Part shown: one piece after another, positions 10,740 through 23,700 of the stretch
Position numbering within the stretch: position 1 is the first letter of the stretch
Layout: each line of letters begins with the position of its first letter
Source of the DNA: Rhizomys pruinosus
Lineage: Eukaryota > Chordata > Mammalia > Rodentia > Spalacidae
DNA length: 64,000 bases
NCBI GenBank assembly: GCA_009823505.1
Contig: VZQC01013306.1
Coordinates: forward strand, 338,873-402,872
Direction: 5' to 3'
Notes under the pieces: generated by a model
Database searches by the model: none
Told to the model about the DNA's origin: nothing
Seen by the model: the letters and a program-made list of their open reading frames with translations, nothing else
Translations under genes and position numbers: made by a program

Positions 10740-13330
10740 AATTGGTGTACTTTTTTTTTTTTATTGCGTTCTTATCTGATTTTAGGTTCAGTGTAATACT
10801 GGCCCCATAGAATATGTTAGGTACTGTTCCTTATGTATCTATTTTATGGAGTACTTTAAGGAGAAATGGTGTGAGATCTTCTTTAAAAGTCTGGTAGAAC
10901 TTGTCAGTGACTCAACCCAGTTCTGGGTTTTCTTTGCTGAGATGCTCTTCCTTACTGTTTAACTCTTGTTGCTTATTATAGATATGATTGAGCTTTTATT
11001 TCCTTTTGGTTTAATTCTGTCTAGGAATTTATCCATTTCCTCTAAATTTTGAAATTTTTTGAATATTAGGTTTCAGAGTATTCTCTTATGATCTCTGGAT
11101 TTCATTAGTATTTGTTGTAATATCTTTTTTCATCTCTAATTTGACTAATTTTGGTCTTTTTCTTTTGGTTAGTTGGGCTAGGGGTTTTGTGGATTTCACT
11201 TATTGTTTGAAAGAACCAACTTTTGCTTCATTGATTATTTGTGCTGTTCCCTTAACCTGCATTTCATTAACTTCCACTCTGGTCTTTGTTTTATCCTTCT
11301 GTTTATTACATTGGAAGTTGCTTTATTCTTCTTATTCAAAGACCTTGATGTCCATGATTTTGCTATTTGAGAGCTCTCTGGTTTTGTAATGTAAGTACTC
11401 AGAGATATAAACTTTTTTGTTAGAACTGTGCTTTCTATTTCCCAAACGTTCTGATGGGTAGTTTCTTCATTTTCCTTTCATTTTAGTATTTTCAAAGTAT
11501 GCATCCTTTAATACATTTATTGATACTCTGGCGATTAATTTTTTTCTTGTTCAATCTTCTAATATGTTATAATACCAGTAATGTCCCTCTAACTGGTTTA
11601 TACTTTTATTTCTATATTATATCTGGATAGAGAAATTATTTTAGTTCTTCGTATTTGTCAAGACTTGCTTTTTGCCTAAAATGTGAAATATTTTAGAGAA
11701 CTCTCCATAAACTTCTGAAATAAATGAATATTCTATGTATTTTGGGTAGAAAAATTTGTAGCTATCCATTAATGCATTTGATAAATGGTGAAGCCTAACA
11801 CTGAAGTTTCTTTGTTGATTCATGCTATAGTTATCTATCCATAAATGAATGTGGGATTGAAGCTGCTGACCATCAGTCTGTCAAGGTCGAGATATCATTT
11901 CATGCCTATCCAGTTTACTTTTATGAAATGGAGAGCCCCACTCTCCACTGCATATGTACTTATAATTATTATGTCTTATTTTTTTTACTAATCCTCCTCT
12001 CTACTAATTTGTGGTAGCGTATTTTATCTGTTTTGAATAAATTTGGTTTGTAATCTACTTTATTAATTATCAGTATAGTTATGTCAGTTTGTTTGCAGGT
12101 TTTGCTTGCTTAATGAATTAACTTTTATCTCTGACTGATAATTTTTTAGTGTCTTTTTTGCAAGTGGGATTTGATTCTTGAAGACAACAGATGAATCTTG
12201 ATTGATAATTCAGTAAGCTAGTCCTTGTCTTTTAGTTGGAGAGTTAGGGTCATTGACATTGAAGCATATTACTGATAAAGTTGTATTAATTCTGTAATTT
12301 TGTTTGTGGTTTTCTCATTTGTTGGATTGTTTGTCCTTTTCTTTCTCTTTTATTCATACTAAGTGTTTGCTGATGTACTGTCTTGGGAATTATGGATTCT
12401 TTCTCAGTTCTCCTTTGTAAACCTTTTCCTTTCATGAATTTTATTATTTCTTTTGAATGAGACTGGCTTTCTTCCTCTTTTGTGTTTATTATTCCTTTAA
12501 GTGTCTTCTGTACTTGTTGCCTGATGGGGATTATATTTTGAAATGTCCTTATATCATTATCAATCAAAATTATCTATGGTAGACACGGCAAATTCACTGG
12601 GGATTTGATCACTCTCATGAGATTCAAACATATTGTTTCATGCCTTACTGTCTTTTAATGTTGCTCTTAAGAAGTCTCATGATATTCTGATGTGTTTGCC
12701 TTTGTAAATAAGTTTGAGTTTTCCTCTTATACATTTAGTGTTGGTGTCCTTCTGCATATTTTTGAAATCTTGAATATAATACATTTAGGATATTAAATCT
12801 CTCTTGGATTTTTATATCCATTTCTTCCATAATATTTTGAAAATTATGGGCTATAATGTAATTGAGTTAATTTTCTATACCTTTATTTTTCCTCAACTGT
12901 TTCATTCACCCCATAGATTCTTATATTCTTAGTGTTGATCCTTATCATATGCTAGAGTTGTTATGCTGTTATGGTTATGGTCATGTTTTTTTTTTTTTTC
13001 TGGTCTCTTTGAGACAGGATCTGCCTGCCCTGTAACCCCAGCTGGCTGGGAACTCACTCTGTAGACCAGGCTGGACTCAGGGCCACATATCTGCCTGCCT
13101 CTGCCTCCCAGGTGTTGTCATGTTCTTCTTTGTAATTGATGTCTGCATATTATCTTGCCTTAACCTCATCTACCGTGTGTTATTAGGGTTTTTTTGTACT
13201 GATTTTTTTTCTATTGTGATTCTTTCTCCCGTGTTTTCACTTGATTTATTGATTCTTCATTTTCCAGCCGATTTGTACATCCTCTGTCTTTTTGTGTGTA
13301 GTTCTTGACTCTGCTTATGATTCCCAATCC
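10740..13330 (-). mobile_element. Older, diverged L1 LINE, minus strand
   Basis: The order is again RT region (10,780-11,400; antisense of the ORF2 stretch near 23,440-23,950 is recognisable as CCATAGAATATGTT and TTTTGGTTAGTTGGGCTAG), then endonuclease region (about 11,640-12,200; CACCATTTATCAAATGC-like motifs), then ORF1-like sequence to about 13,330. It is more diverged than the neighbouring L1s and full of stops. The boundary with the previous L1 is near 10,711-10,760. The part beyond 12,600 is a weaker call. Confidence 0.72.
12990..13112 (-). mobile_element. B1 SINE, minus strand
   Basis: Starts at a T run (12,987-13,000), then TTTGAGACAGGATCTGCC, TGTAGACCAGGCTGGACTC and CTGCCTCTGCCTCCCAGGTG. 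GTCATGTT occurs at both ends (about 12,980 and 13,117), a probable short target duplication. Confidence 0.88.
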
Positions 13331-13454
13331 CATTAAAGGGAGGAAGAGCTAGGGGAAAAAAGAAAATCAGTGTATTAAATTATAATAAAACACAATTGTG
13401 TGTCCACTAATGTTAGGAAAAACAGAAGCTAAGATAGCATTGGGATAAATGTAG

Positions 13455-13603
13455 ATTAAAGAATTTTTATGGTCTTTTTGACATGGAGTTCCCTGAAGCC
13501 TGAGCTGCCTTGGAATGCACTATTTAGACCAGGCTGGCCTCAATCTTACTCTGCCTCTGCCGCCTGAGTGCTGGGATTGAATGCATGTGCCACCATACCC
13601 AGC
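13455..13603 (-). mobile_element. B1 SINE, minus strand, diverged
   Basis: Antisense B1 body: TAGACCAGGCTGGCCTCAA, CTGCCTCTGCCGCCTGAGTG, CTGGGATTGAATGCATG, CCACCATACCCAGC. About 20% diverged by eye; no clean target duplication seen. Confidence 0.88.
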
Positions 13604-14586
13604 TAGATCAAAGATTTTTCCTGATAAAGATGGTAGCTATTAAGAAGTAAAAAGGGAATAGGACCTTGGAAAAGGGAAAGGAGGGATAGATACTAGAATT
13701 ACAAGGAAAATATATGGGTTTAGAGACATGAGAATGAGGAAATGTTATAGATGAAGTGGAGAAAATAAAAGAGCATATAAGCCTATTGAAACATGGCAGA
13801 AGCTAAAGCAAAAGAACTACACGAATTAGAATACAAAGTACAAATTGAATAGGGAATAAAATAGAATTAAAATATTATTATATAGGTCAAATTTCTTCCT
13901 TGTTCTGATTAATGTACATCCTCCATTGCCCTATCTTGTCTTTTGCAATTGACTCTGCAGATGGGAAGAAAGCTGGGATTCTGTATGTATTCTAAGCAAC
14001 ATAGGCCAGAGTTTCTTCCTTATGAGGTTAGATTCTTGCATACACATTAGTTTTCAATAAGAGTTTGCCCAGTACCCATCACAGGTTTCTCCCCTTACCC
14101 TGTCAGCTATGGGGTGATCACATTACAACATATTGTTTTTTTCTTTTATTTCAAAGGTGCATGGGTGGGAATGTATCTTACTAGTGTTTACCTCTGCTCC
14201 TGGGTACTCTGATCCTGCCACAATGCATGCTGCCTCTCTGTGCAATTGTTTTTCTGCCCATGACCCACAGTTCTTACCTCAATATATTTGTGGTGGGGGG
14301 GGGTCCTGAATCAAATTCAGTTCACTTTAGGTGCTGCTGAGGATGTCGCGCTCATGTCTTGCCTTGTCAGTGGAGGGAACTCTGTCTGGGGTTTGGAGAT
14401 ATATCAGTGCTGAAATATTTGTTCTCCCTGGCAGAACAGTTTAAGAACAGTGTTTTTCTTGAGCAAGTGTCCCTCCCTTATCCGAGGTTGAGGAAGCAAG
14501 GCTCAACCAGCAGCCAGTCTCTTCAAGATCATCTGCTTCACTGATCTACAATAAAAGTTTTGTTTTTCCAAAGCTTGTTTCTAAAA
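13604..14586. other. No gene; possible L1 leader remnant
   Basis: Purine-rich (13,620-13,870) then mixed sequence with no recognised domain. It may be the ORF1/5' UTR side of the older minus-strand L1, but I cannot align it to anything here. Short frames have no recognisable content. Confidence 0.4.
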
Positions 14587-14587
14587 T

Positions 14588-14643
<56 letters not shown>

Positions 14644-14645
14644 AT
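14587..14645. repeat. (CT)n microsatellite
   Basis: About 59 bp of CT repeats with one TTT interruption near the right end. A low-complexity Leu/Ser frame across it is not a gene. Confidence 0.97.
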
Positions 14646-15644
14646 TTCTTTCACTCTCTTATGTTTACTATTGCTTTTCTTACCGTTTTGCACCTCTCTG
14701 CTCTATATGAATCTTGGATCAGGTGGTTTTCTTGGCTATTCCTGGGGGTTGTAGAATGCTATTTGTCTCTGTTCTGGCATCTTCCTACAAATCTTCAGCA
14801 TCTTTCATTTAGAAGGCAAAAATAATTCAAATTTATATTTACTTCCATTTTAACTAGAAATTGTAAAGACAAGTTAGAAAAACAACTTGAAAATACCCAC
14901 TGAAATAAAAACTGCTCATTCACAGTTTTAGAACTGGTATTATCCAAAACTGGTTGTCCCACTTTGTGAATGACATTATTTTATCAATAAGTAAACTGTA
15001 TGTTTCCATTTATGGAAATGAGTAACATTTTGCTGGGAATGTTAACTGATAAACTGTGGTGAATATGATGGTCTACTGCTTTTATGTATAGAATTTAACA
15101 AGAAGTATGGTTGCCTTTGGAGTTCTTCCTTCTTTGGGGGAGTTTCCTGGGAAATTCAGAAGGTATATTGTGAGGAGGTCCATGAGTGAATCGACAAGGG
15201 TCCCTAAGGAAGTTTTTCATGGACAACTTGGGTTAGTCTTTAATTTCCACTCTCAGATATGCTCTGGTTCCTGACTTCAGTTACTGTCGCTGATGCTTTT
15301 TTTAAAATTTCTTTGAGATATCTAGCTTGATTTTATTTATTCTTTGTTTCCATTTTGTTGTGTTGGGTTAAAAGCTGATGCTTTTAACATCATAGGAGAA
15401 GCCATTTTATTGTTTCTTTTCTCAGTTTCGAAAACAAGAATCATTTAATATTGTATATAGCCATGAAGTTTTGAAATAATTTGCTACCCAACCAGAGATA
15501 ACTAGCATATTTTTGTTCTAATTATTCTATCTGTACTAAGTAACAAAGAAGAACCATAATACAACAAAGTACATTTCAATTTTACTTCTATTAGTATGAT
15601 AGAATACCTTCATGAAAAGCAACCATAATGGCTGATCTTGGGCG
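14646..15644. other. Low-repeat intergenic DNA
   Basis: AT-rich sequence with no recognised repeat, RNA gene or coding frame. Nothing more can be supported. Confidence 0.6.
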
Positions 15645-16320
15645 TCGACTTGACACACCTGGGCAGAGAGAAGGTCAAAAGAAATTTCTTCTGACAAAGT
15701 CACCTGTGGGCACAGCTGTATGGTACTCCCTTGATTGCTGATATAGGCTGACTCAAGCCTCTGTTAGCAGTAGCAAGTGAGGTGGGCTTCCATTCTGTAA
15801 GAAAAGCAACTCAATGTGAGACTGGGAGGAGAACAGTAAGCAGCTTTCCTCTGTGGACTCTGCTTCAGTTTCTATATGCAGGTTCTCATCTTCCTTAACT
15901 TCCTTCCTTAACTGCCCCCAGTGATGGACTAAACCTCTTCCTCTTCAAGCTGCTTTTAGTCAATATTTTATCGCAGCAATGGAAACCAAACTAATATAGC
16001 AACTTGGAAAAGAAAAGGGTTTATTTCAGGTGAAAATTTCAGGTTACAGTCCATGATTTGGGGAACTGGTGTTTGAACTTCAAACAGCTGGTCACATCAC
16101 ATCCATAGTTGTGCCTTCCTCACTTGCTTGTTTCTGTTCAGATTGGCTTTGCCACTGTTAATGGTTCATGTTTAGGGAGTGGTCACACCCACATTGCAAT
16201 AGCTGTTTGCACTTCATTAATTTAATTAAGACAATCCCCCACAGACATTCTCAATGCCAAGAAACCTTCACTGAGACTCTTCCCTGGTGATTTTGGCTAT
16301 GTCAAGTTGACAACCTAGAC
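15645..16320. mobile_element. ~0.68-kb element with inverted ends
   Basis: The left end has GTCGACTTGACACACC (about 15,645) and the right end ATGTCAAGTTGACAACC (about 16,300), the same motif inverted. The left half ends with ATTTTATCGCAGCAATGGAAACC..CTAATA near 15,995, like rodent MaLR or URR-type repeats. The right half starts with AAAGGGTTTATTTC and includes GGGAGTGGTCACACCCACA. It resembles a family I know as common and near-palindromic in mouse, possibly a non-autonomous hAT element. Name and class are not settled. Confidence 0.6.
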
Positions 16321-18729
16321 ACATATATGTAAATGTTCCTTGGGTCAATTTGTAAGGTCATAGAATTTGAAAAAAGTATATATGCATACATTAGAGACTG
16401 ATTGTAAGACATTATAAAAATGTTTGTACTGTACATTATGCCATATTTAGAATGAACAACATATACCTATACAACTCACATTGTAAGTTCTTCAATTTAT
16501 ACCACTAAATAAAAGTAATCTGGCAGAAAAGGAACAAAATACATATATGTAAGGATGATATTATATATTTTCTCCTGGAATATAAAAATGAAAAGAATTA
16601 ATAGCAGGAGATAAGCCTTTGCTTATCATGTTCAGAGATCTGAATTCAATTTCCATTACATGTGTTTACACTAAGTAAATAAAAAGTGGTCTGATATTAT
16701 ATACACCAGTCTGATGTGTGATTGAGCCAAGAGTAGTATAAATTTAAGCTTATATGAATTAAATACAAAGATAGTTGAAGGGCCTAATCTGTTCTATTTT
16801 CTTTGTGACATGTCTCACAGGTATTATTTTATGTTTCTTATAATAATCCTGTGAAGTTTATATCATTGGCTTGTTGGCTTAGAGAAAAGCACGTAAAGTA
16901 AGAGTATAATAAGTGAAATGGGAGCACACATTGGTTGGCCAACTAGAGGGAGGGCCTAATTTCTGCTTGTCTAGGTATGTATTTGTCCTTGGAACAAAGA
17001 GGTATAATTAATCATGTGAAGTGCCAAGTAGCTAATGAGATATATTCCTTCAACTTTGAAATTCTGAAGAAATTCATCAACAAACACTCCAAAGGTAATT
17101 TAACAAATCATGCAACCCACTGAAAGCTGTTTGAGTATAAGTTGCTAGAAATGTCAATGCCATGTACATTTTCTCTTTTGTGTCTCATCAAGACTGATAA
17201 ATGCAAAGCCTGAATGAAGCACATGACTATATTTGGGTTCTATGAAGAGATGATGATTCATACAGGACGTTTATGACTTGGCTTATGTGAGTTACACTTT
17301 GGTTTTTTTATTGTAAATCAAATATTTCTGGAAGAACTGAAATCTACAATTGAACTCTGCTAGAGGTGAGAGTCAGAGAAGCAAGAACATATAAAGTAAA
17401 ACATAGAGAAACAAAATTCCAGTCACGCACAAGAGCACGAGGTAGGTAGGAAACTGTCAGAACTGGAGTTTGCTGGCTACAATCCTGTTCCTTTGTGTGC
17501 ATATGTTGCATGAAGACAGATATGATAAAGTAGGACACTGCAATGTATGATAGTACAGTTGCAAACTGACAGCTAAGAATGAGGTTATCTCTCAGGATAG
17601 ATACCAAGTAATTCAGGCTCAAGGCATTAACTTTGTTATTATATATTCATATTCTTTGTGATGTGTTGGTTCTTTTTAATTTTTAGTGGCAATTTTCTTA
17701 AATGGATATGATTTAAATCACCATGAATGTTCAGGTACTATAGTTTATCATCTTCTGTCAATGCCATTTGTCTTGTGTGTATAATGCCATGATTTGTCAC
17801 TCGGCCATTATTTTACCCATTATTCCACCCATTAGTTTCCTTGAGCATATTCTTCTTTATACTAATGAGTCAATGTCAAGACATCCTGTGGTAAAATCTT
17901 GACATGTTTTAAAACTGGAAGACTCCATTAAAAAATGAGTCAATGATGAGGGATTAACTTGTTCTGAAGGAAAAGAGTAGAAATGTAATGAATCTGGGCT
18001 TTGACATATCATATATCTTCTGTGGAGACACACAGTGAGTGTTGGAGAGAGTTGGAAATATGCCAGGAGTCATTGTGGCAGGATGGTGGCCAGGTTGATG
18101 ATGATGCATCATCACTGTACTTTTGGAAACTCTTCTGAGGCTCCCAATGGAGTCTGGCAATAGCAATTACAATTACTGTACTTCACTTTATTCACTTGGG
18201 CAAAATAATGTCATTCCACTTAAAACATGCAAAATTATAAACTAATAATAAAGCTCTCTTAATGGCACTTAGAGTGGGGAGTTAACCTTGATGATAAAGT
18301 GATGTAAGGTTTAATAAACCTTGTTTCTGGCCAAGTCCCAGGGAGAATGAGTACTCTGTGACTCAGCTGTATGAAACAAATGGTAACTTACTCCTGTTTG
18401 CCATTGAATTTGGAGGACAAACAAGGTACTGGCTCATGTATGGTCATTGCATAAGCTTCTCTGCCTCCCTCATAACACTTCTTTTAATTTTTTTAAACAC
18501 TGGGCTGTGTATTTGACTATGCATTTCCAACAAGAACAGCCTTGCTTATGACTATGAATTCAGTATAGTTACATGTTGCAGATTCTTGTATGCCTAGAAG
18601 CGTTAAATATGGATTTAATATTGTGAATTTCAGCCAATAGCAAGCATTCCAGAATTAAAACATTTGCCTTAGTTCTTCCCAAAGTTCTTGTATGGAAAAA
18701 AATTGTTAAACAGCACCACATAGAACTCT
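16321..18729. other. Low-repeat intergenic DNA
   Basis: About 2.4 kb without L1, B1 or B2 that I can see; AT-rich. Frames of up to 92 codons (for example minus strand 17,344-17,622) have no recognisable domain and no supporting context. A weak SINE-like scrap (16,605-16,670) was not strong enough to call. Confidence 0.6.
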
Positions 18730-19495
18730 CACTTTTCTTTTTTTCAAGAATCACAATGTTTATTGATAGATACAAGTATATAAAATCAGGGCATGAACAT
18801 GACTTGATAAATTAAGTAGATTTAATTTCAATACTATAATAAGTGACAAATTCAAATTCTCACCATTTATTTCACACCCAGAAAAACCACTTCAAGGGCA
18901 TTAACGATCTCTCAAAACCATCAGTTTTGTGCAAGTAAACCATGTTTCTTTTTAAAAAGACTTGTTCACTTGCCCAGGCTCAAGGATATTGAAATCTAGC
19001 ACATAAATCCCATTACTAGAGGTAGAAATACAAGCAATATACTATTATGGTAACAACCATCAAGTACAGTTAAGAATTTTCTATAACAACCAAATGGATA
19101 ATCAAATATAGCAACAACTCAAGTACTACTGAGCAAGGTACATTTCTACAGTATTCAGTGTTGCTATTCAGTTTTCTAGCTTAAAAAAAAAACCCTATGA
19201 TAACTGGCAGCAAAGTAGGTCCCTGCAATAGTCTGCCTGTGCTTGAGAACATGATGTAATTATTGCATGCTGCTAATATACTATACTATTAAAGATACTC
19301 CAAAAATATTTGATGGTAGACTATGATTAAGACATTACACTACAAAAAAAAAAAACTTTATGCAGAAGGAAACCCTTCCTGACGTGCTTCTGCTTTAAAT
19401 ATTGTGCCCCCAAATGAAGTCCAGTAAGTACACATTTTGTCTTGATCCCCCTGCATTGGCCTCCATGATACTGCCGAGGTAATCCAACAAAAATG
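18730..19495 (-). pseudogene. Probable retroposed mRNA 3' end (source unknown)
   Basis: On the minus strand the sequence ends with an ATCAATAAACATTG polyadenylation signal (near 18,760) followed about 15-20 nt later by an A-rich tract (TTTCTTTTTTTC on plus at about 18,733-18,745). The 750 bp upstream is free of known repeats, as expected for a copied 3' UTR. A short frame lies at the far end (about 19,358-19,490) but I do not recognise the protein. An ordinary unique region with a chance AATAAA is the alternative. Confidence 0.4.
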
Positions 19496-19509
19496 AATAT
19501 TAATATGGT

Positions 19510-19727
19510 TTTTGTTTGTATGCACATGTGTGTATGTGTTTATGTGTGTGTATGCACATGTGTGTGAACCTGTGTCCATGTACAGGACTTTAGGTGTCTT
19601 CCTTGGTCACACCCAAAATTCTGATGTATTTTTTTTGAGACATTGTGTCTCACTGAGTAGTTGGGCTAGATTGCCTAGCCAAACAAGCTTCAGGGACTTC
19701 CTTTCTTACCACCCAGCTCAGGAATCA
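19510..19727. other. TG-rich tract and possible B1-like scrap
   Basis: 19,515-19,580 is an imperfect TG/ATGTGTG repeat. 19,630-19,660 (TTTGAGACATTGTGTCTCAC) looks like the antisense end of a B1 or similar SINE. The stretch ends beside the ambiguous base at 19,733. Confidence 0.5.
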
Positions 19728-19850
19728 GAGTTNCAGGGGAATCTGAGACCCTCTTCTGACCTCCGTGGCATTGCAAGACACGGGTGCACAAACCTACATG
19801 CAGACAGTACATTCATTCACATACAAAAATAAATAAAATTTTAAAAAAAG
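19728..19850 (+). mobile_element. B2-type SINE, 3' half only
   Basis: Begins at CAGGGGAATCTGAGACCC and runs through GGGTGCACAAACCTACATGC to an AAATAAATAAAATT tail. The tRNA-like head is missing. The single N at 19,733 lies at the join, so truncation and misassembly cannot be separated here. Confidence 0.88.
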
Positions 19851-20782
19851 TTAAAAAGCTGTATCTCATGTCCTTGAGGAGTGCCAAAAGCAGTGGCATC
19901 CACAGAGCATATGCACCTGCCTGTAAGAATTGAAGACAGGCCAAACAATGATGCTCTCTTTTTTCCTTTTAGTCTTTTTACTAAGATCTCAAGCTTTTTG
20001 TCTGCATTACAGTTTCTCTGGTCTTACTGATTATTTATTTCTGGTTGTATTTTCCTTCTGGATGCTTAAGGCCACACAGCCCAGATTAAACAAGGTTTTG
20101 TTTTGTTGAGTTCAGTTGAGGATCTGGTCCTCAGGGGTTTCTCAGGGTTTTTTTTGGGGGGGGTGGGGGCCCTTGCTTCTTTCAGCTCCTCATCCACCAA
20201 TTCCATCCACATGAGGACAAAATCAGGTCTTGCTAGACCAGGCTTCCTTTTCTGAAGGATGAGCAGACTTTCCTCTTTATAGACTGGACACTGGCTGAAG
20301 TCTCATTAGTGGCTCTCCAAGACCTCCCTGAACAGGAAGAATGGTGACCCATCTCTGCAGGACTTTTCAAGATATGTCCTCATGTATAATCCCCTAAGAC
20401 TTTGTTGACCTCTGAGGTCAAGGAACAAAGTTGTCCCCTAGGTCCTTTGGCCAAATTGGTAGGGACTTCAGGTATGGTTGTTAAGCGCCCAGAAAGACTA
20501 AGTTGCACCAGCCTATTACATTGCACCTATATTAACATTGTATCCTTTGGAAAAAAAAACTGTATGTTATTTCCATAGTATATTTCTTGATTCACATCTT
20601 TCCATTTTAATTCCATATTACTCTAAAAGATACACACATACCCTCCATCATATACTAAAAGTCCAAGGTCTGAAAAATACGTGTTAGGTCAGTTCTAGAG
20701 CCTGTGTATGGATTGCCAATACAAGAGCACAGTTGATTTTAGATCATGAGGAATATAATATGTTGCTCATTTTGTCTTATAC

Positions 20783-23700
20783 CTAGGTACTTGGTACTAG
20801 CATCCACAGATGAGGGATACCATTTGTCTTTTGTTTTTCGGGGACTGTTACTTCACTTAGCATAAAATCTTCTAGTTCCATCCATTTATGTACAAATTTC
20901 ATGATGTCATCTTTCTTTACCTCTGCATAGTACTCCACTGTGTAGATGTGCCACATTTTCTGTATCCACTCATCAGTTAAGGGGAATTTGGGTTGGTTCC
21001 AGCTCTTCCCTATTGTGAAGAGAGCTGCAATAAACATGGCTGTACATGTATCTCTGCTGTAGGAAGAGTCTGATGGATATATACCCAGAAGTGGTATGGC
21101 TGGGTCAGGTGGTAGGCTCATTTTGAGTCTTTTAAGGGTTCTCCATACTGCTTTCCATAGTGGTTGTACAAGTTTGCATTCCCACCAGCAGTGGATGAGT
21201 GTTCCCCTTTCCCCACACCCTCTCCAGCATTTAGTTTCATTTCTTTTCTTGATCACAGCCAAACTTATTGGGGTGCGATGATATCTTAAAGTGGTTTAAA
21301 TTTGCATTTCTTTAATTATTAGGTGATGTTGACACTTTTTAAGAAATGTTTTCTCAAGCCATCTCACAATTTCTCACTTGTGAATTCTATGCTCAGCTCT
21401 TTACTCCATACTTTTAGTGAGCTCATTTGTTTTCTTTACTTACCTTTGATTATGATATATATATATAATTCCTGGAAGTTAATGCTCCTGTCAGAATGAA
21501 TTGCATGAAGGTTTCCCTCCCACTCTGTGAAGGTTTCTCTTCACTTCCATGATAATTTCTTTTGCTGTACAAAAACTTTTTGAGTTTAATAAGGTCCGAC
21601 TTGTCAAATTTGTTGACTTGATTTCCTGTGCAGCTGCTCTCTGATTTGAGAAGCCCCTTCCTACGACTATGTCTTGTAAAGTTGCTGCATTTTTTTTCAT
21701 ACTAACAACCTTCAGGGTTTTTGGGTTTTACGTTGAGGTCTTTATTCCATTTGGAGTTGATTTTTGTACAGGGTTAATAGGTAGGTGGTTTAATTTTATT
21801 CTTCTAGAAAGTGGAATGATACAGTTTTGCCAGAACCATTTACTGAAGATGCTGTCCTTTCTCAATTGTGTCTTCTTGGTCCCCATTGTCAAATATGAAG
21901 TGTGGCTTGAATTATATACTGCTCACTTGGGATTTCAGTTTTGTTTTCCATTGGTCTACAGAGTCTGTTTTTGTGCCAGTACCAGTGCCTGTTTTATTTT
22001 ATTACGATAGCCCTGTTAGTATTAGTTTAAAGCTCTTGGATTTATAAGAATTCTCTCCCCTGAATAAATTGTTCTTTTCACTAGGGTTGCTTTTTGGCTA
22101 TTCAGTGGGTTTTCCATCTGTACCAAGATATGAATTTATGATTTTTTTTTTTTTTTTTTTTTCTTGGTCTGTGAAGAAGTTCATTGGGATTTTGATTGGG
22201 TTTGTATTGAATCTGTATATTTTGGGTAGAATGGACTTTTTGCTATATTTAATTTCTAATCCTCCATGAGCATGGGAGGTCTTTACCATCTTCTATGTCT
22301 TCTTCTTTCAATCTCCTTCTTCAGGAGTTTTATAATTTTTTTGTTGTAAGAGATCTTTTGTGTCTTTTGGTTAGGTTAATTCCTAGGTATTTTATTGTGT
22401 TTGAGGCTCTTGTGTTGACAGAGCATGATACTCCTAGTTTCCTTCTTTCAGTTGTTTGTTGTTGGTATAAAGAAATGCAACTGATTTTCAAGTAATTTTT
22501 TTTTTTTAAATTTTATTATTTTTTGTTATTGTTGGAATGAATGGTACTGTCTGTGTAGGTTTGGTGCACCCGTGTCGTGCAATGCCAAGCAGGTCAGAAG
22601 AGGGTGGCTCGGAGTTCCCCTGGAACTGAGTTTCCTGGAATTGGAGTACAGATGGTTCTAGCCACCATGTGGGTGGCTGGACTTGAACCCGTGGTCCTGC
22701 CTGCAAAGCAGTCGGTTCTCTAAGCCGCTAGGCTATCTCTCCAGCCTCTAGGTTAATTTTCTAACCTGCCAATTTAAAAACTGAAGCTCCTAATCATTTG
22801 TAGGAGTTTTCTGATGACACGTTTTTAAGCATCCCTTAGGTAAACAAATCATATTGTTGCAATAAGGGATAAGTTTAACTTCCTCTTTGTCAATTAAGTA
22901 TTACTTGTTGATTTCTTTTCATTAGAGAACTTATTACTCTAGCAAGAGTTTCAAAGCACTATATTGAATGAAACGGAAGTGGTGACAAGAGGCAGCCTTG
23001 GCATGGGATTTCCTAGCTTTAAATGGGTGAATCTTCTAATTTTTTTCCATTTAGGGATGATGTTGGTGTGGGTTTCTTGTATATGATGGCTTTGATCTAT
23101 AGTTAGAGCGAATGAATGTTCCTTTCAGTCCAAATTCCTCTAGAACTAGTTAATGATTGAAGGGATGCTGTATTTTGTCGAAGGCTTTTTCTGCATCAAA
23201 AATTGAGAGATTTGTTGTTTGCTTTGCCTCAATCTCCAAATTTATGTGTAATGAATAATTTTAACTAGATTTGTATGTTGACAACCATAGCCTTGCAATC
23301 TCTGGTTTGAATCAAACTTGGTCATGACGGATGAATCTTTTTGATGTGGGTCTGTAATTGATTTGCAAGTAATTTTGTTGAGAAATTTTGCTTCTGAGTT
23401 CATTAATGAGATGGGTCTGTAGTTCTCTTTTTTGGTTGCATCCTTGCCTAGTTTTGGTATTAGAGTGATGCTGGCTTCATAGAAAGAATTTGGGAGATTT
23501 CCCTCTGCTTGTATCTTTCTGAACAGTTTGAGTAATAATGGTTGTAAATCCTCATAATATTTTATAGAATTCTGCTGTGAAACCATCTGGGCTTGGGCTT
23601 TTGTTAGTTGGGAGATCTCTTTTTTACATTTTCAATTTATTCATATATTATGGGCCTGTTTAAGCTGTCAGTCTCTTCTTTTTTTAGCTTTGGTAATTCC

